This document shows positions 7,099 through 14,766 of a stretch of DNA of 34,749 bases, one piece after another. The DNA comes from Exilibacterium sp. (GTDB lineage: Bacteria; Pseudomonadota; Gammaproteobacteria; Pseudomonadales; Cellvibrionaceae), in the NCBI GenBank assembly GCA_028280195.1, contig JANQMH010000111.1, forward strand, positions 1-34,749. The letters are read 5' to 3'. A program made the position numbers and the translations under genes. The first letter of the stretch is position 1, and each line of letters opens with the position of its first letter. The notes beneath the pieces are model-generated. The model was not told the origin of the DNA and did not search any database. It saw only the letters and a list, made by a program, of their open reading frames with translations.

Positions 7099-8436
7099 CT
7101 ACAACGAGGCCCGCCGGCGGTTTTTGGCACGCCCCGCAACAGGCTCGCCTGGGCTTGTCATTTGGCTTGAGCCGGACTGGCTGTGATGGAAATGCAAGGA
7201 TATATCCTTGCCGCCGCACAGATCCTTTTTTTTACACGACCAGCCCATTTTGGCGATAAGTTGATCGACTAACAACAGGCCTAAACCAAAGCCCAGCGCT
7301 TCGGTACTGCTGCTGTGGTGGTTTTTTTTACTCTGGTTTTTTATTGAGAAAATGCCGGTCGCGCATGCGATACGAATACTGCCGCTGCTGGTGTGTTTAA
7401 AAGCATTGGCTATCAGATTCGACAGGATCATGGATAAGACCGGTTTCGATTGAACAACATGGCCTGTTTCCAGTGCCGACTCAAGCCTGATATCTTTACC
7501 CTCAAGCAAGTACCTGTAACGCTCCACGGTGTCCTTGACCAATTCATCGAAAGCGAAACGGCTCACTGCCGGAACTTCCTCCTTTTCCCGGCTCAGCCAC
7601 AATAAGGTCGTGGTCAGTTCGGTCATCTCCCGCGTTGCCTCAGCGATTCGATTAAACTGCTTTTCAATACTTGCCGGCGTGCCCTTGGCCTCAATGGTCT
7701 CCACGTTGACCAGGGCCAGACTCAGCGGCGTTCTCAGCTCGTGACTGGCGAATTGTAAGAAGCGCTGCTTTTCGCCCAGTGCTGCGGCAATTTCCACAAA
7801 TGCCCGGTGTAGCTTTGCAGAAATATAGTTCAGTTCATCGAAGACGAAATTCGGCTTTTTATTTTGCAGTGTATTGACGTTGAGTTGATCGGACCAGGTA
7901 ATGAGGTCATTTACCGATGTCTGAAATTGCTTGCCAAAGCGATAAGTGAGTGCAACAGCGACAAAGATAAACGCCAGTGCTACGGGAAAAGTAAACAGCA
8001 CAAGCTCATCGGCTTCTTTGAGGCGGACTTCGCTGATCTGGTCGAAAGCATATTGTCTGACGAAATAAACGACTTTCTCCTCGCTGACGGGGTAGGGGAG
8101 AAAGGCGAGAAAGACGTCCTCATGCTCTTGGTGCTGGAACAGGAAAGTATGCGGTTTATGCTTTTCCTCCGGGAATAACTGCTGATAGCTGGCCGGTGCC
8201 TGCTGCCAATGCGAGTAGACCGACATACCGGGCGCCGCCGGTGGCTCCGCATCGGGGTTGAGCGCAAGCCGCTCGGCGTAGTCTCTACCTGCCAGTTCCA
8301 TATGGATTTTTATGCCTATATCTACACCTTTTTCCAGGTAGTCCAGGCACATAAAGGTATAGAACAGTGACATCAACAACGTTAAGCCCATCAGATACCA
8401 CTTGAATTTCCGATTGATAGAGCTTTCGTGGCTCAT
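7099..8436 (-). CDS. Membrane sensor histidine kinase with degenerate G1 box
   Basis: This 445-aa sensor has TM1 at about residues 12-32 and a periplasmic loop of about 110 residues. TM2 is at about 146-165. The HisKA segment FASHELRTPLS carries the phosphoacceptor His232. The ATPase N box is NLIANAFKHTSSGSI (Asn340/Asn344), and the G2 box is GFGLGLL (382-388). Where the G1 box DxGxG should stand the sequence reads IFSIKNQSKKN, so the usual adenine-contacting Asp is absent. The gene begins inside the response regulator stop (ATGA), so the two are coupled. The signal is unknown. MipA upstream on the same strand hints at envelope or metal stress. A basic tail of about 25 residues follows the ATPase domain. 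Confidence 0.9.
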   Translation of the reverse strand: MSHESSINRKFKWYLMGLTLLMSLFYTFMCLDYLEKGVDIGIKIHMELAGRDYAERLALNPDAEPPAAPGMSVYSHWQQAPASYQQLFPEEKHKPHTFLFQHQEHEDVFLAFLPYPVSEEKVVYFVRQYAFDQISEVRLKEADELVLFTFPVALAFIFVAVALTYRFGKQFQTSVNDLITWSDQLNVNTLQNKKPNFVFDELNYISAKLHRAFVEIAAALGEKQRFLQFASHELRTPLSLALVNVETIEAKGTPASIEKQFNRIAEATREMTELTTTLLWLSREKEEVPAVSRFAFDELVKDTVERYRYLLEGKDIRLESALETGHVVQSKPVLSMILSNLIANAFKHTSSGSIRIACATGIFSIKNQSKKNHHSSSTEALGFGLGLLLVDQLIAKMGWSCKKKDLCGGKDISLHFHHSQSGSSQMTSPGEPVAGRAKNRRRASL

Positions 8437-9110
8437 GTCGCCCCCCTGACGCAGTATCCGTGGCGCGGTATGGTGTGTATCAGTTTTTGCGCGTAAGGTT
8501 TGTCGACTTCTTGGCGCAGCTTGAACAGATGTACCTTGAAACTGTTGGTTTCCGGCATATCGTCGCCCCATATAATGCTCTCGAGTTCCTGCTGGGAAAC
8601 CGCTCTCGGGCTCACTCTCATCAGGTGCTCAAGTATCCGCCAGCCTGTGCTGGTCACTGTCAGACTGTTGCCAGCGCGGTGCAGCTGGTGGGTGTCGATA
8701 TCCATTTCCAGATCGGCGACTCTCAATATTTGCTGCTGATTGCTGCGGCGCCCCGACAGCGCCCGGATACGAGCGAGTAATTCCGCCATCGCAAAGGGTT
8801 TGACCAGGTAGTCGTCGGTGCCGGATCTAAAGCCGGCCAACTTGTCGTCCAGGGAATCTCTGGCCGTTAGCATCAGTATCGGTGTATCGCTTCCCGCTTT
8901 TCTCAGTTGGCTGCACAGGCTCAGACCATCCAGCTTGGGTAGATTGATATCCAGTATAATAACGCTGCACGATCCCTCGCTGGCCAGCTTCAGCCCGCTG
9001 GCGCCATTGTGAGCAAAGTCACAGCTGATATCTGCCAGCTGCAGGTATTCACCCACTGACTCGGCCAGACGATTGTCGTCCTCGATAATAAGAACATTGA
9101 TCTTACCCAT
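8433..9110 (-). CDS. OmpR/PhoB-family response regulator
   Basis: This 225-aa regulator has a receiver domain with the acidic pocket E10-D11-D12, phosphoacceptor Asp54 (ILDINLP), Thr82 and Lys104 (LVKPF). A winged-helix DNA-binding domain follows, about residues 128-222, with SFKVHLFKLRQEVD and the terminal hairpin IHTIPRHGYCV. It is the cognate partner of the overlapping histidine kinase. ATG 9110 is preceded by AAGAG. Likely targets include the upstream mipA-like gene on the same strand and its own operon; this is inferred from position. Confidence 0.92.
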   Translation of the reverse strand: MGKINVLIIEDDNRLAESVGEYLQLADISCDFAHNGASGLKLASEGSCSVIILDINLPKLDGLSLCSQLRKAGSDTPILMLTARDSLDDKLAGFRSGTDDYLVKPFAMAELLARIRALSGRRSNQQQILRVADLEMDIDTHQLHRAGNSLTVTSTGWRILEHLMRVSPRAVSQQELESIIWGDDMPETNSFKVHLFKLRQEVDKPYAQKLIHTIPRHGYCVRGAT

Positions 9111-9176
9111 ACTCTTGCTGACACCACCGACCTGAAGCTGTCACACAAGCTCGATTCGGCGCGATTCCGGGCCGGC

Positions 9177-9284
9177 CTAGATGACCAGGCCCGTCAGCCA
9201 CTGCAGCCATGTCACCGGGGGCAGCTCCAGAGCCGACAGTAACCAGTGCCACAGACAACAGTATGATTGGTTGCTTAACAACAT
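9177..9284 (-). CDS. Possible 35-aa Trp-rich hydrophobic small protein
   Basis: An ATG at 9284 follows AAAAGGA at a good distance (8 nt from AGGA) and opens a 35-codon ORF ending at TAG 9177. It starts MLLSNQSYCCLWHWLL and ends WLTGLVI, with four Trp and two adjacent Cys. It could form one membrane helix. It lies between mipA and the response regulator on the same strand, where small membrane regulators of sensor kinases are known in other systems. A different, longer frame (9103-9336, GTG start, no ribosome site) also reads as signal-like, so the choice is uncertain. Confidence 0.3.
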   Translation of the reverse strand: MLLSNQSYCCLWHWLLSALELPPVTWLQWLTGLVI

Positions 9285-9373
9285 ATTTCAGGTCCTTTTG
9301 ATAGACACACCAGTTGGACGGATATATCGGTTGCACAGATATACCATTTACACGGACAAATACCGGTGGCGGA

Positions 9374-10225
9374 TCAGAACGTGTAGGTAATCGCGATCAT
9401 CGCCTGCAGTTGATTGTCCTCGTCGGTGGTCAGGGTGGAATCGACAATCTCATCGTCCAGTTTAATATATCTGGCCGAATGGATCAGGCTCCACTTTTTT
9501 GAAATCTGATAAAAAACGCTATAACCCAAAAAGCTGTTGACCGCGGCATCCGCCCGATAGGCGAGGCGGTCGGCCCTGACTTCGGTTTCCCTGACACCAT
9601 AGAAATAATCGCTGAAATCCCGGTCGTAATACTCCGCCCCCAACTCGCCCACTACCATCAACTTGTCAGCCATAAAAACGGGAAATCCGTAGCTGACAGC
9701 CGCCGTGCTCCCTTCCGAGGTGGAGGCGATATCCGTATTGGCGCTGAGTTCGAAGACACCGATCGGCGTACTTAATTCCATAGCGATACCCGCCGTTGAG
9801 CCGTATTCGCGCTCTTCCATATCCTCGAATATCGCGGATTCTTCCTCATCGCGCTCGCCGAAGCCGAATTCCAGTTGGGTGTGCAATGTAAACGCCCAGG
9901 CCGATTCCTCGACTTGGCCCTGTTGCTTATCGCCTTCGCTGCTGTACAGCTGGTATGAGATGCCCAGGGGGTAGAAACTGAAGTTCTTGCCACGGTATTC
10001 GAACAGTGGGAAGACGGGGAAGCGCTCATCGTGATCAATATAGGTATTGTCGGAGTTTATCAGCGCGAGGCCGAGGCTCCAGCCGTATTCTTCGTGCCTG
10101 TCAGTGGCGGTGGTTACCGCGGGCAGCCCGTCCTCAGCGCCGCGGGCGCTCGGGACAGCCAGCGCTACAAGGTGCAGCAGGCCGATCGACGATATCAAAA
10201 TCAAAAACTTGGCGGGCGAATGCAT
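9374..10225 (-). CDS. MipA/OmpV family outer-membrane protein
   Basis: This 283-aa protein has a signal peptide, with the hydrophobic core FLILISSIGLLHLVALAV and predicted cleavage near ARGAED. Alternating beta strands follow, and the C-terminus ends MIAITYTF with the terminal Phe of outer-membrane barrels. The opening of the mature part, YGWSLGLALINSDNTYIDHDERFPVFPLFEYRG (quoted in two parts: YGWSLGLALINSD, then FPVFPLFEYRGKNF), is characteristic of MipA/OmpV. ATG 10225 has GGAG 5 nt upstream; a GTG six bases earlier lies within that site and is rejected. Roles in the family include peptidoglycan-enzyme scaffolding and inducible outer-membrane channels. It is followed on the same strand by a two-component system, which may control it. 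Confidence 0.8.
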   Translation of the reverse strand: MHSPAKFLILISSIGLLHLVALAVPSARGAEDGLPAVTTATDRHEEYGWSLGLALINSDNTYIDHDERFPVFPLFEYRGKNFSFYPLGISYQLYSSEGDKQQGQVEESAWAFTLHTQLEFGFGERDEEESAIFEDMEEREYGSTAGIAMELSTPIGVFELSANTDIASTSEGSTAAVSYGFPVFMADKLMVVGELGAEYYDRDFSDYFYGVRETEVRADRLAYRADAAVNSFLGYSVFYQISKKWSLIHSARYIKLDDEIVDSTLTTDEDNQLQAMIAITYTF

Positions 10226-10749
10226 TTTCACTCCGTTACAGGTTGGATTATCAGGCGCAATTATGGCAGGTGGTGGGTTAATCCTCGGTAAATACGCGGG
10301 CAGCGGCGAAACGTCGCCTGCGGTGACCTTCTGTCAGCTGCGCCTTGCCGGGCAGCAGGAAGTTTGGCAAAAACCTGCTGGCCAAGTCGTAAATAATTGT
10401 GGTGCCGGTTTTGCGGGAAGTTATGAGATCTTGACGCTTTACCCCGACCGCACCGCATATGGTGCCAGGTGGCATGCTATTCCCATGGCGATAATACCGG
10501 TCATTTTGAAGATGCCTGCGCCCATTTGTATTTTCACGGGACAGAATAAAGTCAAATCTGTGAGCTGAGACTCACTTTTGGTGTTGGTACTGCAGCTGAA
10601 ACGTATTGTAGGGTGGTAAGAATAAAAACAGAGTTTCGATATAAGCATGTGTTCTAAGAAATTGAAAACACATTCCTGAATCGAAGCACTGAGCAGTGCG
10701 CTGATTCGGTGCCGGAGATGTGGTTTTTATTCCTTTACCAAGGTGAGTA
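10226..10749. other. Intergenic region between mipA-like and bactofilin genes
   Basis: These 524 bp separate divergent genes. I find no convincing ORF; the short ones lack ribosome sites and family-like sequence. A 5-bp stem with a 6-nt loop followed by TTTT (10560-10579) is a weak terminator or attenuator candidate. AT-rich stretches at about 10600-10640 and 10650-10680 may hold the bactofilin promoter, but no clear -35/-10 pair is seen. AAGGTGAG at 10739-10746 is the bactofilin ribosome site. Confidence 0.5.
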
Positions 10750-11385
10750 ATGAATATGACAGATATGACAGACGTAACACCGCCGAATCCTGCCAAATCC
10801 AACGGCTCGTTTTTGGGCAGCCAGGAGCCTTATCGCCCGCAGGAGCCGGCCGCGGTCGCCGAGCCCGCCAGAGAGCAGTCGATTCTCGGTAAAAACATCA
10901 AGTTTCGCGGCGAGCTGATGGGCACGGAGGACTTGCATATCGAAGGTACCGTTGAAGGTACGGTTAAAATGGAAGGGCAGAACCTGTCCATCGGCGAAGG
11001 CGGCGAGATCAATGCCAATGTGCACGCCGAGAGCATCGTTATCAACGGCAAGCTCACCGGCGATGTACTGGCCAATGAGATAATCCAGATTCGCAAGTCC
11101 GCCGTAGTTAAGGGCAACCTGATTGCACCGCGCATTCAGCTCGACGACGGCGGCAAGTTCAGGGGCTCCATGGACATGGTCGATACCGACCAGGAGATGA
11201 AAGAGCGGCATGCCGAATTCAGGGACAAGCTGGTACACCCGGACCTGCCGGCCAGACCCGGGCTGGCTGCAGAGGCGGTTAACCACAAGGCGCCGCCGTC
11301 CGGCGGTTCCGCCGGCAAGGCGGGGCTCGATAACAAAGACGGGGGCAATGGCAAAGAAGGAGGAAAGGACGCTAAGAAATCCTGA
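10750..11385 (+). CDS. Bactofilin (polymer-forming cytoskeletal protein)
   Basis: This 211-aa protein has a disordered N-terminus (1-45), rich in Pro, Ala and Glu. The bactofilin beta-helix core (about 46-145) is marked by periodic Gly/Val/Ile turns such as LHIEGTVEGTVKMEG, SIVINGKLTGDVLA and VVKGNLIAPRIQLDDGGKFRG. A charged, Gly/Lys-rich C-terminal tail follows. Bactofilins self-assemble without nucleotide into filaments that position cell-wall or surface-organelle enzymes. AAGGTGAG precedes ATG 10750. The next gene starts 8 bp after its stop, so the two are almost surely co-transcribed. The usual M23 peptidase partner of bactofilins is absent here, and the partner is instead an unrecognised duplicated protein. 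Confidence 0.93.
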   Translation: MNMTDMTDVTPPNPAKSNGSFLGSQEPYRPQEPAAVAEPAREQSILGKNIKFRGELMGTEDLHIEGTVEGTVKMEGQNLSIGEGGEINANVHAESIVINGKLTGDVLANEIIQIRKSAVVKGNLIAPRIQLDDGGKFRGSMDMVDTDQEMKERHAEFRDKLVHPDLPARPGLAAEAVNHKAPPSGGSAGKAGLDNKDGGNGKEGGKDAKKS

Positions 11386-11393
11386 CTGGCAAT

Positions 11394-12749
11394 ATGGCAA
11401 TGCTAACCCATATTAAAGACCGCCTGTACAGCGGTCTCAACAACGGTTTTAACAACGATCTCAACAACGGTCTTAACAACGACGCCGGGGTAAACTACAG
11501 CTTTACCCCGGGCACGGACATGGATTACCTGATGCAGCATCGATCTCTCGGCCTGGCGACGGTGGTAAAAGAATTGCTCAGCGAGGGATGCAATATACTG
11601 GATCTCGGTCCGCTCTGCTCGGGGACCACGGAGTCCTTTTTGCGGCTCGGCTGTACCTGTTATGTAGAGGACCTGATTGAATACCTGGAGTCGCTCTCCA
11701 GCGATGGCCAGGATGCGATTCAGAAGCTCGGCGATCATTTGCTGCCAAAACCGGAAAGCCTGAAATTCGATGTGGTGCTGTGCTGGGATCTGCTGAATTT
11801 TCTCAAGCTCGATACCATTGCCTTTCTGATGGAGAAACTGAGCCCGCACTTCAAGAGCGGTACGGTGCTGCACGCCATGCGCTATGTGGGCCCGCAGCCG
11901 GCCAGACCGAAGCGTTTCAAATTGCTGAGTGACTTCACCTACCAGATCCTGGGCGACGCCTATCGGGTGCAGATCGCAGCCACATCCCATTCGACCGCGG
12001 CGCTGCTCAAGCATATGAGACAGTTTTCCCTGCGCAATACCCTGATCAATCAAGAGGGGATGTCGCAGCATATTGCCGAGTTACTACTCGAATTCGATGC
12101 CCGTGGGAGTCAGAAACAGCTGCGCAAAAAGACCCAGTCCAATACCGTTCACTATTTCAGCGACAGGCAGTCGGGCAGCGATCTGCCGTGCAAGGGGCTG
12201 GGCAAGGTGCTGGCTTACCTGGAGGCAAAAAACGCCAGTATTCTCGAGCTGGGCAAAAGCGCCGGCAAAAAAAACGCGTACCTGTCGAACGCCGCTTTTG
12301 ATGTGTATGCGGAGGATGTCTTTTCCTCCATTTACTGGCAGAACAAGGTCAATGGCCAGAACCGGGACAGGCTCAGTGAGACCTTGCTGCATTTTTCCGA
12401 CCAGGTTAACTTCGATCTGGTACTGGCATGGGATCTGTTCAATTTCTGCATGCCGTTTCAGATTGCCAAAATCGGGCAGTTGCTGTCGGCTCATCTGCAC
12501 AGCGATGGCTTTCTGCACTTCATCCTGTTCAATACCCGCGGCACTCCCAAAAAGCCGGCGGTGTTCGATATCCAGGCCGACTACTCGGTGACGGTGAGCG
12601 GCGCGGTTGCCGGTGACGGCAGCCGCCCTGTCGATTCCGCAGCGGCTCTGCTGAAGCTGTTGCCGCAGTTCAAGTTACTGATCCACAATGTCGGCAAGCT
12701 CAATCGCAGTGTCGACTATCAGGAATTTCTGCTCAAACTGCAGCGCTGA
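11394..12749 (+). CDS. Unrecognised protein with two tandem degenerate methyltransferase-like modules, bactofilin-linked
   Basis: This 451-aa protein has no signal peptide. After a short N-terminus carrying a 12-bp repeat, two modules with an offset of about 215 residues share matching landmarks. NILDLGP (67-73) pairs with SILELGK (282-288), CYVEDL (89-94) with VYAEDV (304-309), and FDVVLCWDLLNF (125-136) with FDLVLAWDLFNF (340-351). STAALLKHMRQF (200-211) pairs with SAAALLKLLPQF (415-426). The order matches class I SAM-methyltransferases (motif I, acidic end of beta-2, beta-4). However, the glycine-rich loop GxGxG is missing in both copies, so catalysis is doubtful. A structural or SAM-sensing role with the bactofilin is an inference from the 8-bp spacing. 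Start ATG 11394 or 11400; the ribosome site is weak. Confidence 0.75.
   Translation: MAMLTHIKDRLYSGLNNGFNNDLNNGLNNDAGVNYSFTPGTDMDYLMQHRSLGLATVVKELLSEGCNILDLGPLCSGTTESFLRLGCTCYVEDLIEYLESLSSDGQDAIQKLGDHLLPKPESLKFDVVLCWDLLNFLKLDTIAFLMEKLSPHFKSGTVLHAMRYVGPQPARPKRFKLLSDFTYQILGDAYRVQIAATSHSTAALLKHMRQFSLRNTLINQEGMSQHIAELLLEFDARGSQKQLRKKTQSNTVHYFSDRQSGSDLPCKGLGKVLAYLEAKNASILELGKSAGKKNAYLSNAAFDVYAEDVFSSIYWQNKVNGQNRDRLSETLLHFSDQVNFDLVLAWDLFNFCMPFQIAKIGQLLSAHLHSDGFLHFILFNTRGTPKKPAVFDIQADYSVTVSGAVAGDGSRPVDSAAALLKLLPQFKLLIHNVGKLNRSVDYQEFLLKLQR
11433..11480 (+). repeat. 12-bp in-frame tandem repeat (4 copies)
   Basis: The units are GGTCTCAACAAC, GGTTTTAACAAC, GATCTCAACAAC and GGTCTTAACAAC. They encode GLNN, GFNN, DLNN and GLNN near the N-terminus (residues 14-29) of the bactofilin-linked protein. 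The copies differ at one or two positions. The Asn-rich segment precedes the first folded module and is probably a flexible arm. Confidence 0.9.
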
Positions 12750-12775
12750 GCGCGGCCCTGACACTGCCGCACTCG

Positions 12776-13178
12776 CTATCCGGGCTGCTTCAGGTGGTGC
12801 TCAATTTCCGGCAGTAACCTTTCCACCGCACTGTAGCCGATGGCGATGGATTGCTCCGCCCTGACGAAATCCATCATGCCGATACTGGCCATATGCGGCG
12901 TAATCAGCACGTCGGGCGGATCGCCGACCATGCGGCTGCGGGTAATGCTGTCCTGCAGGATATTGATGGCATCGGCAAAGGCCTCGATCATACCCGGTGG
13001 TTTTGGCCCGCTCTGGGTGCTGTCCTGCGGGTCGCCCGGAAAGGGGTAGAATATGGGCCCAGCCGCGGGCAGAGCCGCTGCCGAGTGCCAGCACCACGGT
13101 CTTACCGGCGGCGGCCTGCCGGCGCGGAGGGGTGCGCAGGCGTGCAGTTGACAGGGGATCATTGTCGCGCTCGGGCAT
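12776..13178 (-). pseudogene. Patatin-like phospholipase (RssA/NTE type) remnant with internal deletion and frame change
   Basis: The minus strand begins, in one frame, with a patatin N-terminus: KTVVLALGSGSARGWAHI (about 13047-13110) contains the oxyanion-hole glycine loop. In another frame it continues with the C-terminal part of the same family, INILQDSITRSRMVGDPP followed by DVLITPHMASIGMM (ending at 12776). The roughly 200 residues between, including the GxSxG serine and DGG aspartate, are missing, and the two ends are out of frame. ATG 13178 with GGAG upstream is the probable old start. It lies between the bactofilin-linked gene and the trehalase gene. The protein cannot be an active lipase. 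Confidence 0.7.
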
Positions 13179-13257
13179 GGCACTGCTCCGCATTGCCGGG
13201 AAACTTTCCGCTAGCCTAATGCTTGCCGCCGCATTCGGCAATGCCGGGTGCGGCAGC

Positions 13258-14766
13258 CTATGCCTGTGCGAGGGCGTCCAGCAGGCAAATCAGCACACCG
13301 TTGGTCCAGCCGAAGCCGTCCTGTACGGTATATTCGCCGCCGCCGGCGAGTTTGCCCACCTGCTCCACATTGTATTTTTCCAGCAGCCTGCCGGTGCTGC
13401 GATAGACGGCCAGATTATTGTCTACCCAGCGCTGCGCCCCCTGCGCGGCTTGGCTGTCGAAACCGTAGTGGCGCAGGCCTTTATAAACCACCCATTGCAG
13501 CGGCGCCCAGCCGTTGGGCGCATCCCACTGCTGGCCGCTGTGCTCGAGCGTGGTCACCCAGCCGCCGGGGCGAAGAAAATGCCGCTGTATTTTTTGCGCC
13601 ACCTGCCGCGCCTGCGACGGTGTCGCCAGGTTGAAAAACAGCGGCAGGGCCATGGCCAGTGACAGCCTGCTGCTCGGCTGCAGATCCGGCAGCAGCAGGT
13701 CGGTAAAGCAGGCGCTGCGGCGGTCGAAAAACCGGGTTTGCAGCAGCTGCCTGCGCTGCGCGGCGCGGCGCTCAAAGAAGCGCGCCCGCTGCGCTCTGCT
13801 CTGCAGCTGGTTGCCGCGGGCAAGCACTGCCTCGAGTTTGTACATCACGGCGTTGAGATCCACCGGCAGTACCTGTGAGGTGCGAATGCTGGCCAGCGAG
13901 TGGCGCTGCCCGAGCCAGCGCGAGCTGAAATCCCAGCCCGACTCACAGGCGGCGCGCAGATCGCGGTACACAGACGCCGGCGCGCTGCTGTGCGCCGCCA
14001 GCTGCACGTCTTCGCGGTAACTCTCCTGGCGCGGCAGGTCGCTGTCGTCCCAATAGCGGTTCAGGTAGCCGCCGTCGACCGCCACCACCCGGCGTATGGC
14101 ACCGGTGTTTGCCGCCAGCTGTTCACTGCCCGCCATCCAGAAACGGTATTCGCGCTCCAACGGGTCGAGAAAGCGGCCGTAGATGCCGTCGTCGCCCTTG
14201 ATCTGCGCCAGCAGTTCCACCATCAGGGCAAACAGCGGCAGTTGCGAGCGGGTGCAGAAATACGTGCGGTTGCCGTTGGGGATAAAACCGATTTTGGCGA
14301 TCAGTGCGGCGAAGTTGACCACCATATGTTCCACCAGCGCGGTGCGCCCGCAGGCGGCCAGCCCCAGCAGGGTAAAGTAGCTGTCCCAGTAGTAAATTTC
14401 CCGAAAGCGGCCGCCCGGCACCACAAACGGGCGCGGCAGCGCGATCAGCGACGAATTGGGCTGCGGTGTTGGCGCCACCCGTGTCAGCTGATCCCAGAGC
14501 CGCTCGATATGCCGGCGCACCGGCAGGCCTGTGTCCGGCGCCAGGCCGCCGCCCGCGCTTGGCGGCAGCTCGAAATGTGCCGTGACAAAGGCATGCAGAT
14601 CAAAGCCCGGCTGCCCGGCGCTTTGCCGGTAAGCGGCGTTAATGATGCCGGCATCGGTTCTGGCGACGGCATCGACAAAGGTTTTCGAGTCGGGAAAAAT
14701 GCCCGCACTCTGCACGGCGGTAAACAGCGGCCCGTAAATCTGGTCCGGGCTGGGGTAGTCAGGCAT
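13258..14766 (-). CDS. Trehalase, glycoside hydrolase family 37 (cytoplasmic)
   Basis: This 502-aa enzyme hydrolyses alpha,alpha-trehalose to two glucose molecules. Both GH37 signatures are present: PGGRFREIYYWDSY (117-130) and QWDAPNGWAP (413-422). The catalytic acid is Asp279 in ESGWDFSSRW, and the base is Glu478 in GGGEYTVQDGFGWTNG, by alignment with the E. coli enzyme as remembered. No signal peptide is present, so it is cytoplasmic like TreF rather than periplasmic like TreA. ATG 14766 overlaps the last 8 bp of the MFS gene, so the two are coupled. This fits import of intact trehalose before cleavage. Regulation is probably by the LacI protein encoded at 18867. Confidence 0.95.
   Translation of the reverse strand: MPDYPSPDQIYGPLFTAVQSAGIFPDSKTFVDAVARTDAGIINAAYRQSAGQPGFDLHAFVTAHFELPPSAGGGLAPDTGLPVRRHIERLWDQLTRVAPTPQPNSSLIALPRPFVVPGGRFREIYYWDSYFTLLGLAACGRTALVEHMVVNFAALIAKIGFIPNGNRTYFCTRSQLPLFALMVELLAQIKGDDGIYGRFLDPLEREYRFWMAGSEQLAANTGAIRRVVAVDGGYLNRYWDDSDLPRQESYREDVQLAAHSSAPASVYRDLRAACESGWDFSSRWLGQRHSLASIRTSQVLPVDLNAVMYKLEAVLARGNQLQSRAQRARFFERRAAQRRQLLQTRFFDRRSACFTDLLLPDLQPSSRLSLAMALPLFFNLATPSQARQVAQKIQRHFLRPGGWVTTLEHSGQQWDAPNGWAPLQWVVYKGLRHYGFDSQAAQGAQRWVDNNLAVYRSTGRLLEKYNVEQVGKLAGGGEYTVQDGFGWTNGVLICLLDALAQA

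Noticed and set aside
9103-9336. 77-aa minus-strand frame before the response regulator
   Set aside because: GTG start without a ribosome site; the alternative 35-aa frame in the same DNA has a good site. Kept as a doubt in that entry.
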